DNA of 64,000 nt. Origin: Catonia carolina. Taxonomy: Eukaryota > Arthropoda > Insecta > Hemiptera > Achilidae. Under the pieces are notes generated by a model, which was given only the letters and a program-made list of their open reading frames with translations, made no database searches and was not told the origin of the DNA. The stretch lies in NCBI GenBank assembly GCA_035578175.1, contig JAQMRL010000004.1, positions 36,696,901 through 36,760,900 of the forward strand. Direction: 5' to 3'. The position numbers and the translations under genes are program-made. This document shows, piece after piece, positions 12,501 through 26,500 of this stretch (positions are counted from its first letter, which is position 1; each line of letters opens with the position of its first letter).

Positions 12501-15500
12501 AGTTAATGATTTTCAAATAATGAGACCTAGCTCTATCAATTCGTAGATCCTGAAAACCCCTATACACAAATTTTCAGGAACACCGTTAAAGAGTCGTTTT
12601 CGAGAATAGTTGGACATACAAACATACATACGCCAAGTTGCTATATAATATTATAGGATGACACCATACTATTTCTATGCTGATCCGCCGTTAATGTTTT
12701 GACCACTATAGGCAGTATGGGCGCTGTGGAAGGTTGCTTCTGCTGCCACGAGATACCACAGATAACAAACTTCTCACAGCGCTTGTGCGACTACGAGTGG
12801 GTAAGGCATACGGTTGACTTGGGTAGTTGAAGCAGTGCGTTCAGAAGAGGCACTCAGTTAGTAGAGCCAGTCAGTATCAATCTTCTTCACGAGAAGGTCG
12901 ACATGGAGAAAAATTGAAGCACTCAACATCATCATCATCATCTGGGTATCCTTCCAGCAGGCCGGGTAGGATTTGAGTGGACGATATGCCTCCATCTATC
13001 TCTATCTTTGATATACCTTTTGTATTCTGATATCCTGTAGTGTCATTCCTTTTGTTAGGAGATCATCCCTTATTTGGTCAGTCCATCTTCTTCTGGGACG
13101 TCCAACGGGTCTCCTTCCAGATACCTCCATGTCCAAGTACTGTCTGGGGATACGTGCCTCTGGCATCCTTTGTACATGTCCAAACCATTTGAGTCTTGCG
13201 GTACGTAATCTTTCTTCCATCGTTAAGGTCACCTGCATATCTCTTCTTATATATTCATTTCTGACCTTGTCTCTTCTGGTCTTCTGCAAGGCTGATCTTA
13301 AAAATTTCATCTCACATGCCTGTAATTTGCTAATGTCCCCTTTCAATAAGACACAGCTTTCTAGGCCATATGTCATTATTGGAAGAAGATATGTTTTAAA
13401 CATGGTCTGTTTGGCTCTTATGGGAACTGTATTATCCCAGACTAAGTTCTGCACTTGGTAAAAGAAGGAGGATCCTTTATTCACTCTATTTAGAACTTCT
13501 AGCTTAGCACTCCCATTATTTGAGACGACGCTTCCAAGATATCCAAAACTTCCCACACATTCAATCCTTTCTCCATCAAGTTTTATGTTACACTGCGCAG
13601 GTGTTCTGCTGACTTTCATTGCTACTGTTTTCTGCTTACTTCTGTTTTCTGAAGCACTCAACATTGAGTATAATCCTATTTTTGCTCTCTACACGGACCC
13701 CTCCCCTTCCATTGGCTTTATCAGTGACCGCTCCTCTTCAAGGTAGCAGTAAATGGTGTTTACCAAGTCACCAACCCCTCCTATCCGTTGGTAGCAGTGT
13801 AGATGTACTTGTCTCACCAGCAGCTCCTCTTACCGAGGCAGCAGCTGCTCCTCTCTGAGGCAGCAGCGAAGGTTCCCTCTGGTTCCTTTCCCCCCCCTTC
13901 AAAGGCAACTACGCCGCCGAATGCCCTGCCACTATGGCTGCCTAACTCAACCGACAAGAGCTATGCCCAGTGGAACAAACAAGGACTTGCTCATAAATAA
14001 TATTATTTTTACAACATGAAGTTTTTATTGTAATAAATATTAGAATTTAACAATTAAAAAACGTATCTATTAATTTTCTATTGATAGCTTCTTAACACAC
14101 TGTTTTCCTCAGAATACAATAGCCTATATACTATATGAGAGTTATTCAAGCAATTTAATTTTCTTCGATTCATGTGAAAAAATTATTCATAATTTCAAAT
14201 GAAAGATTACTTCCTCCAGTACAATCACGCAGCCCAATGATGTGCCAGCAAGTAGAACATGAATTGCATTTGCAATCGCATTCCAAAATTTCAAGAATGT
14301 ATTAAAATAAAAAATCTAACAGGCCGCCTCCATGATCCAGTGGTTAGAAGTGGCAGAAATCCCGGGTTTAATTCCTGGCCATGGTCTGGTATTACAAATT
14401 CAAACCCAACGTCCCTTCAACCAAAGTAGTTGCAAATAACGTACTGGTTGATGCGACTAAAAAATAAACTTTAAAAAATTAATTTTTTTATAAATAACAG
14501 TATAATAAATCTGAAATTATACGTATGAAAAATTACTTATGACTGGATAATTGTACACCTAAGAGCTAAATTTTTAAGCAATTCATTTAAGAATTCAAAC
14601 CATTTTTTAATATGAACAACAAAATAAACATCAAACAGTAATTAATTCGCATTATTTACAGGCATCTGAAAGTTTTTTACTTTTATTTTAATCAAATTTG
14701 ACAAATAAATGCTTCTATTCCCCTTCACTGATATACTAATTTATAGTTAATATCAAAATAACATTCTCTAATAACAGAAATACACAAAAAAAATCAAAAT
14801 GCTGTCTTTTCACTTACTTCAATAATGTAATACTCTTCAGATGTAGGACTAAGAGCATACTGAATATTACATTCACCAACAATATTAAAATGACGAACAA
14901 CTCTTATGGCAGTTGTTCTTAAACGATTATATTCACGATCACTTAATGTCTGACTCGGGGCAACAACTATCGATTCACCAGTATGAATGCCCAAAGGATC
15001 AACATTTTCCATATTGCATACCTAAAAAAAATAAACAAAACAGATAAATAATATGTTAAGGAGTATTAATCAGATTATTTCACATTAGAGATTTTAACGC
15101 TAAAAATTAGTCCCCAGAATATCAACAACTGTGACCAACGTATTAGTCACACAGAAACTGAGACTAACTTTTTCATTAAAAAAAAAAATCACTTGTTATT
15201 AGTCCACTTTCATGCATCACCATATTTTTAAGAAAATTGCATAGACACAGAATGAAGTTAAACAATACAAAATCACAGTATGTCTTATTTTTTTCTTTTT
15301 ATTCCTTAATGTGTGTACATTGCAATCTGTTAAATTTAATAACAAGCAACTCCATGACCAAATGAGATGAGTATGACGTGTACATGAGGTGAAGTCAGAT
15401 GAGGTGAAATGAGGTACAGATTCAGGTCGACCATTCCTGAGGCATGGTTAATTAAACCCCAACCATCAAAGTATACCAGCAACCACTGTCTATACTATTT

Positions 15501-18500
15501 TTCAAAGTTTATGAGCTCTGAACGTACGCATTGCTCCCTACCCACTTCATAGCTAGCCAACAACTTGCCAGCAACATCCAATACTTGCTCTCGTAGCTGT
15601 GTTATATGTTTTGTCAGCCATTTTTTTTGTCTCTCAATAACTATTATAACGTATGAACAAACAACCAGCTGAATATATTACAAAGTATTGCATGTTAATA
15701 CACTCTATAATCGATCTGTTCAGTATGAGATGCAAGACATGAGTGAACTACTTTCGCTCTTATACGTATGCACAGGTAATGTTTGTCAGGCTGATACATT
15801 CGTACAATCTGACAATGCTGGCAAACGTTCTGATTGGTCTAAACGCGTGGAATAGCAGAGCTCATCAACAGTGAAAAGCATTATAGTATTCAAATCCATA
15901 TAAAAGTAGCTACCTTTACTATGATTTGAAACAGGAAACTTTGTCTCCGAAAATCAGCTATTAAACAGCTAACTCACGGTGACAAAATTATCACTAAACA
16001 AACTCTATGGGTTATGTGTAATTAAATGTCAAAACTTTATAATTTTACTCAATATTTTGTTTTGATACTGATACAATATGACTCAATTTAATACCAAAAG
16101 TAACCATATTTGGCTTTTATGAGATAATGATCTCAATTCTGTAAAAATAAATAAATTTTTTTGTTAATAACTGAATGTTAGGTTCATCTTTTGGAATCAT
16201 ATTTACAATAAAACTTACATTTTTGGTAGCACACAATTTCCTATAAATTGCTCTTTTAAAACAACTTAACAAAAGCTGCCAAAAATAACAGTCTTTTACA
16301 AAATAATCTTTTAGAACAATCAAATAAAGTAACAATGAAATTTGGATGTTTCCTAGCCATACAACAAAATAAATTTCTTAGATTTTAATTTTTGACAGTT
16401 TTCTCTCAAGTCAGTTAAAGCTAGATTCAAGAGAATCTAATCATTTTCATTTCTCTTTGGCCAAATAAAGTCAATACAACTGATGACAATTCCACTTTCA
16501 TTGTACATAGAATTTAAAAAAAGAAAAAAGCATTGAAACAAAACATTGTCTGACCGCCTCAGTAGCATAGTGGTAGTGCGCTAGCCTATCATGTGGAGAT
16601 CCAGGGTTCAAATCCCTACCAGGGTCTGGAGATTTTTACAAGGTTAAACCCACCATTATATATCCCACCGTAGTCGCTAATGAACTGTTGATGCGACTTT
16701 AAATATAGTAAAAAAAACTGTCTAGTCCAGTTTTGTTAGCAGTACATCAGCTTTCTGTTAATTTATCATTGACTTCTTTTATTGCATTGTTAAACAAACC
16801 TAAAATTATGTTAAATGATATTTAGTTATGTAAAACAAAAACACCCTCATGCAGTATTTTATAATTTAAGGTGGTTACATTCATATACCAGAATCACTTA
16901 AAATAATGTAAAATTTAACTATTCCTACATGTAAAACAAAAAAATTCCTTCATGAATTTTCTAAATTAACCAAAATAATAAACAAATTTACTTAAGCACC
17001 CAAAAGTTACTAGATTTCCCTTACAGAACAAGAAATACTACATGCAAAATTAATAATAAAAAAACACACAAACATCAGAAATTTCATTAAGATTAGAAAA
17101 AAATTACAAAATGTTAGCAAAAACAAACAATCAAAATTCACAAATCTTATTTTAACTATATTCTACACAGTAAAAACTGTTAACAACACACAATTTCGTT
17201 GGCTTAATTTGAGAATATTATTTTAACAGTTTTTCTGCTCATTTTCAAAAGAAATATTTTTTTATAAGTGCTCGACAACATTAGCTATTCTTTCATGCCA
17301 TTAATGAAATTTTTCAAAAACTGATCAATAGGTTTCTCTTCAATATAATTTTAAGCCAATCTTCCAAAAATCAATTAAGCAGTTCAACAACTATTATTAG
17401 TACACCTATTACATTTTAGTAATGTTAAACACACCTCTATGTTTTTTAAAATTAATAAATATAATACGTTAACCAAAAACACACATTCATTAATGTATGA
17501 ATAGATAATTACTTCTATTACAACCCAATTTTCCACAAGTTAGTTCAGCCAAGATGATGTAACCAATTACCATAGTCCAAATAAATAAGTTGACACATCC
17601 TAAGAAAATAAAAATTATTACATAAACTAAAAAAGTACCTAAAAATACATGAAAACTCCATTGTTTGCTTACAAAAAAAAACTAATAGGACACAGTTAAA
17701 CAAAAATTTAAAAAATCCAGCCATTCAAATAAGTAGTTATCATGGTCCTCTTACTACAGGGTCGGCCTGACCGAGAAACAAACCTGGAACCCTGGCTACA
17801 ACGCTGAGGTCCTGGGTTTAATTCCCGATCAGGTCTCGCATTTTATCATCTATCACCCTTCTCATCGCCTGTATTAGCAGTAATTGGTAAACAGTCGAAC
17901 GTAAAACCAAAATAAAAAATTACTGTAAGCAGATGGACGTTATCTTATCATCAAAGACTAGCATCCCAAAATTGAAGGATTTTAATCATTTTTGTTAATG
18001 TTAGAGACATTCTTTAATCATGTTGTCCAGTATAAGGTAAATCATGCTAATCACAATATAAACATATACAGAGATTCTCTAAATTTAGAGCTAAGAGTTT
18101 TGGCAAGATGATCACCAGCACCGATAAATAAAAAAGGCTAGTTTGCAAAATAATTTGAAATTTATTTGGCAAACAATAAAGAATGGAATACAATATTTTA
18201 TGTAAAATAAAATCTTTCCCTGAATGTGGTACATTTAATACCCAGAAAACAAACCAAATCTATTTCGTTATTTATTTTTAATCCCTAATGAGTGTACATC
18301 TTAATCTGTTTAATTTAAGAATTAAGCAACCCCATGACCCAGTGAGATAAGGATGATGTATATGACCTATAAAAAAGGTGTAGTCTAGTACAGGCTCAGA
18401 CCAACCATTCCTGAGTGAGTATGGTTAATTGAATCCTAACCATCAAATGTACACCGGTAACCACTGTCTAATATTCAAATCCGTATAAAAGTAACTACCT

Positions 18501-20533
18501 TTATAGGATTTGAACCACAAACCTTCATCTCCAAAAATCAGCTGTTAAAACATCTGATTCGTGATTTTCAATTGTTCACATGTACATGACGAAGTGATTT
18601 GCATTCCAACACTTCTCCAATGATGAAGAGCTTCAAAGCACTGACATGTTGGCTACATTCCCAGCCAGCTTTTTATAAACAGAAGGTATTTAAAAAATAG
18701 TAAAATAGTATGACAAAAGCTTAAATTTATTAAGAAACTGCGTGGAAAAGTAAATAAAATTTATAGTTTTAAGTTGTAGAGCGGACGCCAAATAAGCTTG
18801 CCGGTGTAGCTGCACGACCAGTTCAGATTTAGTCGGTAGATTTTGTGCAGTACCAAACTGCCTATTAAATTACAGATTCTGAACAACGTACATTATCATC
18901 TATTAGCGACATTAAAACATTTAATTGTATACACCAATTAACGCCTACCACATACAACACCACAGTACAGACTCATGTTTTCAGGTTAGCTGATATATAA
19001 TGTTGTGAAAGCAACATGACTATGATCACAGTTAGTACAGCACTGACCTCTATCACTCGCTAAGGCAACCGAGCGCGCCATTGCCAAAATAAACCTTCTG
19101 CGCACTCAAGAAAATCGGCAAGCTTTTTTGGCGTCTGCTCTATACGAGTAATTAAAATTGTTGTATCTAAACTACTTGAATTTTCATTTCAAAACAGTTA
19201 CTTTCTGGACAGCCCTTGTATGATATAACCATACATTATATTATCAGTGTATGTAGCTACACTGGAAGTCAATGAGCAAAGAGGAGCTGTTAGTAATGCT
19301 AGACGTTGTAGCAATGATATGGTGAACACTCTAATATTGTCATGAAGACGATTTTAACTAATTAGAGATGATCGTGTGTTACCCAATAACCAAAATAATA
19401 TTCAACAAATTTTAAAAAATTAATAAAAATGAAACAAAACAACATACCGTAATACAATTATCATAAGCATCTCTGACAACTTCATATTCAACTTCTTTCC
19501 AACCTTTAAGTGATTTATCGATAATTAACTGACTAGCATGAGTTAATGCTTGTTGTGCAAGGCGTCGTAATTCATCAGGGGTAGATGCAAAGCCAGAACC
19601 CAGTCCTCCAAGAGAGAATGCAGCTCTAGCAAGCACAGGGTAACCTAATTTTTCAGCTGCTTGTAGTGCCTAAAACAAAGTTATTATTTATGTCAACAGT
19701 ATAAAAACTTCATTTTAACCCTTTACGAGCTATTGATGGATATATCCACAAGTATAAAAATCTGGTGTGAAACACTCACACAACTTTCTCTTGCCAATGT
19801 AAATAATTAATAATAAACCTAACATTATTAATAAAATATTAAAAATAAACAACTAACCTCAAAAACATAACCATATTTCAATCATGAGTGAAACACGCAA
19901 AATGAAATTCGAACTCAGTTTGGCTTAAAAATACGGAAAATCACGCTTTCACGCTAAACTAGGCTCTGTAGAGAAAAATGCTCTAAACAAAAGTTGTAGA
20001 TCTTTTAATTTTCTATAAATTTAATTATATACACTTTTGTCGTAAAATGCATACTAAGACCGAAATGTTAAAAAAATCGATTTTTCTCACGTTTTCGTGA
20101 GAAAAAAAACAGAAAATCGCAAATTACCGCTAAACTAAGCGTTATACAAAAAAATGTTTGAAACAGAAGTTGTAGGTTTTTAAATTCTCTACAACTTTTA
20201 TTATATAAGTTTTTGCGCTAAAATTTATATTAAAGCCGTAATCTTAAAAAAACAACGTTTTTACGTGAAAACAGCCTCACCGAGAATTTCAGCAAACATG
20301 GCGCCTACCCTATCTTGTAGAGAATAAAAAATTGAGTAAAATAGGCGATTTTAAAAAAAATCGTAGGACCAGTTTTTGAGAAAATTGCAAAAAACTGAAA
20401 AATTATACGAATAAACTACTACTTCCGGTTGACCGATTTTGATGAAAATGTTCGTGTCGCGTCCGGTAGTGGTATGTAACTTAAGTTTCAAGTTTCAAGT
20501 TCGTACGATGTTCCGTTCTTGAGATATTCTGTT

Positions 20534-20566
<33 letters not shown>

Positions 20567-23500
20567 ACAGACACACACACAGACCAATCGCTAAAAACAT
20601 GTTTTTTGGGTTCAGGGGGTCTGAAAACGTATAGATCCGGTGAAAACTCGATTTCGAAAAATCGACATGAAAACAATACTTTCCTTCCTATATATTCATA
20701 TAGGCAAGAGAAAGTAAAAATGTAGAACAAGCTATTGACGGATATATCTACAACCATGTTCTAATCTCAATGAGCTATTGACACTTACATCCGTACTTAT
20801 GAATTAGATCCCATAAATATAATATAATATAGATCCCATAAATCATTAAGAAAGACTCATGAAATAATCAATCGATGTGGTCCGTTATAGGTAGGTCATG
20901 ATGCCCTGAGAAAGCAGCCGTTTCATATAGCTTGGCATAAGGTTAACAGCTCATCTGGAGCAATCATTAACCCCTTAATGGTTCCTTTTTTTAGCCAAAA
21001 ATGTTCATATCCTGCTCAATTTTTTTTCTTCTTAATTTCGTATAATATGACTGAATAAAGACATATAGATCAATTTCCATGCACAAAAACATCATTTAAA
21101 AAAAAAACAATCGAATAAATAATAAACAATCCTACTACAATAAACGCAATTGAAATACCGGACTAAATACTATGTATGAAATGAAACCTAATACTAAAAA
21201 ACTATAAACAATATCGAATAACTTACAATTTATTTTCGTAAACACTTATAACGAACTTATAACTTTACAACGAAACGCACCAAACTAACCAAAACATAAC
21301 CTTTTACGCAACATTGGAGAGTACGATGTAAACAAATAACATAGTCATCTAACCTATAGGAAGAAACCTTTACTAGCGCTAATATTAAAGTTATGGATAT
21401 ATAAGATAAACTACTTTTAATGTTACGGCGAGATATTTCGACAGAAAACAGAATAAATCGAGACAAATTCAGTTGCGAGTTATCTCGTCAGGGGCACTTT
21501 TCTACAACATTTACGTTGCGAGATATCTCGTCATAAACCGTTAAGGGGTTAAACAGATTCAGAGTAAAAGAGGAAATGATGGACAATCCTGTCCATCATC
21601 ATTTCCTCTTGTTGGAACAAGCATTGGAAATGGAAACACCATGAATTTTGGAAGTTGGAATATTACCTCTCTAACCAGAGAAGGAATGAGACAACTGAAG
21701 AAAATATCTACCACACATTAGGAAGAGAGGTAAGTAGCTGTGGCAGATGAACGAATAGCTTTGGACAGGAGAGATTAAGTACTAGGGCTGGATACCATGA
21801 CATAGTAAGATACATAAGGAATGAAGAGACAAAAGAAGAATCTCTAGTTATATACTTATCCACTCACATATTCTACAATAAATTTAATTAGGAAGGAAAT
21901 TGAACTTTTTTGGCAGATAGAAATATAATCCACAACTCACAAATGAATCAGTCATTTCAGGAAGCCCATAAGTCAAAATTTTACATTTTTTCTTTCGTGG
22001 ATTTTAGGACTAACTGAATATAAACACACCATCCCTACAAAAATCACATAAGTCTGGCTTTCCTTAAGAACAGCTCATCTGGAGCAATCATTAAACAGAT
22101 TCAGAGTAAACGAGGAAATGGTGGACAATCCTGTCCATCACAATTTCCTCTTGTTGGAACAAGCATTGGAAATGGAAAAACACCATGAATTTTGGAAGTT
22201 GGAATATTAATATAACACTAAGAAAAGGCTTATCCTTAAGGATATAAAGTGCCTCCACCTAAAGAAAAAATGAAAGTGGATGATTTTTTTAAGCTTAGGC
22301 TTTATTTTCTAGTGGAAAAGGCTATACTGTTTCTATGCAAAAATCTTTTTAAGGGGGTAACTAGTTTGTGACGATGTCGAAAAACGTAAACATTTCTGAA
22401 AAGCAACAATTTTATTTTTTTAAATTACTGCAAAAAGCTACTTTGTCACTAATTGTAAACTAATGAAACAAGTAAATGAATACTATTGCACAACACAATT
22501 TTCTTCTGGTCTAACAAAGTATTTTACAAAATAAAAAAAAAACAATGCATTTACTCCAATTTATTTCAGAAACACCTTAAGTCAAAATTTTCAAATTTTT
22601 TTAAACAACTGGCTTATCTTTAAAAATACAAAATTATACATTTTATATTAAAGGGGACAGGCCTCTGAACAAATTATATTTTTTAATATTGAAAAGTATT
22701 AAATTAACAGTTTTTCAATTTTTCCAAAAGTTAGATTTTTTGACTAATGAGTTTTCTAAAATGACCGATTCAAACGCTTTGCTATATTTATGTAAACAAA
22801 CACAGTACATAAATAAAAATATTTTTAAATTCAGATTCAATTTTAAACTTCCTGGTTACCTATTTAACATTACCAGAATTATTAAAACTAATAGACAAGG
22901 GTTTCAGTCTAAATCAAAAACTAAAATTAAACGATAACTACAAAATTTAATGGAAAAATTACCAAACCACCTAAGTCAGGACAAATATAATTTACTTTTG
23001 ATATTAGGAAAAACCTACAAGATTTATTAAAATTATTGTACAAACCTCCTGCACAGAATAAACAGCTGCACTAGGAGCAACCTTTTCTCCAATTTCATTG
23101 ATACGATCCGAAAACATTTTTCTATCTTCAGTTTCTGTAATAGATTGAATATTAGTTCCTAAAATTTGAACATTGTATTTTTCAAACACGTTCATCTTAT
23201 CAAGTTCAACACCGCAATTCAAAGCAGTTTGTCCACCAAACGTTAGAAGAACACCATCTGGTCTTTCAGAACAAATCACCTAAAAAAATAACACATAAAA
23301 AATTATCAAAAACAAATACAACAAAATTTAAAAAAATACTTATTAAGTAAGATTACACATACAGTTTACCCCATGCCACACTGTGTACACTTTGTTCTTA
23401 ACACTCTGTGAACTTTCTTATGTCAATACGTGAATCCAGAAGTCAGGAGGATATTAAAATAACATTATTACAATTTATTTCCTTTTCTAAAAAAAACATC

Positions 23501-26500
23501 TTAACAGTTGTGTAAAATTTTTTTTTAATATATTTTTTTCTCACTAGAAGACGAACAATTTCAGTAAAATGCTGTTAACTTTTATTCATCCAACAATTTA
23601 ATTTTTTGGAATTCCTGTAGAATAAAAATTATGATAAAAACAAGGTCTTATGACTTTTTTCTTCTACTTTTTTACATAATGACAATATATAACGGTGGCT
23701 TAAGCATTAAGTGACTGTCCTGTTCTTTAAGTCATCAGCCAAAATGCTGGTTTGAACCTCTAGAAGCTTTACTAAGTAAAACGAGGAATGAGGTGGTTTA
23801 CCGTTTACTTCCTCACTGAGTGAAAAAGAATGCTTATTAGTATTCCACGCCCTCTGAAAAGCATCTACTTTCCCCCCTGCAAATGACAACTTTACTTCAT
23901 TCACCACAGGGTCTGCCTGTATAATGAAATTCATTACACTCAGAGGAGATAACCCAGACTAGAGTCTTTAACACCTCTACCTCTTCTGTTCTTTAATCCT
24001 TCAGTCATTTAATTAAGTAAGATAGTACATAGCTGACCATGTGAATAAAACAGAACTATTTGTTGTAGCCCTGGAACTAGCAGATCGAGTGCAAATAATG
24101 TAACACTCCACCTGCCTGTTATGGCACATATGACTGCATGAAGGCTAAAAAAATTCTATAAGCCGTAATTGAACCTAACATTCTAACAATTCAAACAAGA
24201 ATCACCCCACAGTAGAGGTACGTCATATAAAAAAGCGCATAATACAAATTGTCAATAATTACCTGTTCCACATAATTTGGTACAATTGGAAGGAAATAAA
24301 CTTTATCAGAAAGTCCTTTAGATGTTTGAACAGTCGCAATATTGGGATTGATGAGTACAGTTTGGATACCTTCTTCGTGCAATGCCTTAATTGCTTGTGA
24401 ACCAGAATAATCAAATTCACCAGCCTGACCGATCGAAAGACCACCAGAACCAAGAATTAATACTTTTTTAGGTTTTGGTAAATTTAAAGGGGTTTCTGGT
24501 GCATTTTTGTATTTAAGTAATGATGTCACACGCTCGTTAATTGGCACCACTGGTTCGTCATTTTTATATGATGTTACAACATCAATAAAGATATCAAAAA
24601 GACATTCCAAATCTTCTGGACCAGCACAATGCTCTGGATGAAACTGCACACTGGAAATCATTAAAGAATTTATTGAATGCAATCCTAAAAATACAAAATT
24701 TTTAAAATGCACACAAAAATATTTAATCTTAGAATTAAAATTCATTACTGAAACTCGTGTATCTTCCATCAAAAAGAGAGTTTTTAGAAGAAAATGGAAA
24801 CAAAAAGAGATAAAAGGCTAAAGAAAATTGAAAATGGAGATTTAGGTTAAGAAATAAAAAAGAGATATGAAAGTAGAAAAATAGAAAAGACAGCAGACTG
24901 AATGAGAAATATAAAACTTCAGTTATATGGGCATTTCTATAGAGTGGACCAGAAAGATTTACAAAACAGATACTTGATAGATGTAAAATCTACATAACAA
25001 AACATAATACAAGGTTCATGGAAATTGAAAAAAAAACATGAAGGAGATGAAGTTGTGTTAGATAGGATAAAGGACAGAAATGAATTTAGAAAAAAATTAA
25101 GAATTTGAGGGGTTCTAAGAGAAAGAGAAGCAGACAAACGAAAACTAAATGATGAAAGAAGGAAGAAACGAGTTTAAAAAGAAACATCAACATGAAAAAA
25201 ATCATTAAACATAGTTCTTAAAATATCAAAACGATAAAAGGCGAAGATAAACTTTAAAAAATGCACAGAAAAATATTTAAACTTAGTTAATTTCTTTACA
25301 GAAAGTCATACTATTAGAATAATCAGTTTTTTCCAATACTATTTTTTATGTTTTATTACATTTATAAAAAAATTCCAATAGCTTGCAGCTTATAAAGAAT
25401 TCTTCAGTAACTATTACAAAAGAAATAGTGTACATAACTTAAAGATTACTGTAAAAAGCCAACTAACAGGTGTTTCAAAGAGGACACAACAGTAACATTA
25501 AGAAAGTAGAAATAACACATACATAAATTACATGTCTCCTTACACACCAGTTGGCAACTCTGTATTCAAGGTTAATAGCTTACAATAATTTAAATGTCAT
25601 TCTTGTGCACCAGTACTATTCCAGTATCCATTTATTTCTATTGTGTCAATGAGATCATTTGCCAGTGTGTTTATTCTTTTTCTTGCGGAGGTAATTAAAA
25701 AGTGTCATTTTTTAAAACAATCCTCATACACTCGATGAATTGAAAGCTAACATAAAACGTGAAATTGATGAGCAAACATTACAAAAAGTGGCTGCAAATG
25801 TTACAAAACATGTACAAACCAGGCATTCGAGTCACAGGAAATCATTTTTAACACAAAGTTAGAAAGTTAATAATGGTACGTTTCATTGTAATTTGAAGAT
25901 AGTTACATAAAATTATAATAAATATTTTATTAATTTATTATTTTGTACAACATTCATGTTATCTAAAAACAATTTGCATCCTTTTTGAGACACCTGTAGA
26001 AGAGTAACTAAAACTAAATGACAAACTGTACCATACTTTATAATTATAAAACATACCTAAAGAATGGTAGTGACTGATGGTATATCCCTTCATTTGACTT
26101 ATCATTTGTGTTAGTAAACAATGGTAGCCAACCTTCTGGTAAATTAGTAGCATCTACTGCATAACCATGATTTTGAGATGTGATAAAACAACGTTCAGTT
26201 CCATGATGCGTACATGGTTGATTATGGCCACGGTTTCCATACCTGTACAAATAATACAGAAAATACAATAAAAAGCTATAAAAACACCATATTCCCTGAT
26301 CTGGATCATTCTAATTAAAATTTGGTGAGAAATATTCACATGACTTTCTCTTTCCAATGTAAATAATGAATTAAATAACCTATCTTTAATCATGAGTACA
26401 CAATGTAAAATACATTACCTAATTTTCATCGTGAGTGACGAATGCTAAATGAAAATCAACATTTGTTGGACTTAAAAATATAGAAAAAACTAATTGCCAC

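Larger units (their letters stand above)
12660..13995. repeat. GC-richer dispersed repeat R2, copy 1, interrupted by a LINE fragment
   Basis: Shares blocks in order with 29575-30240: actattttcta/actatttcta, ccactat-ggca, ttgcttctgct, gcactcaacattgagta, ctgctcctttt/ccgctcctctt, gaatgccctgccact and the aacaa end. The two copies are homologous except for the LINE insert at 12930-13650. Not classified. Right part lies in CAD intron 9. Confidence 0.7.

Noticed and set aside
20519..20757. ORFs over the CA tract as coding
   Set aside because: Cysteine/valine or threonine/histidine runs are translations of the microsatellite.
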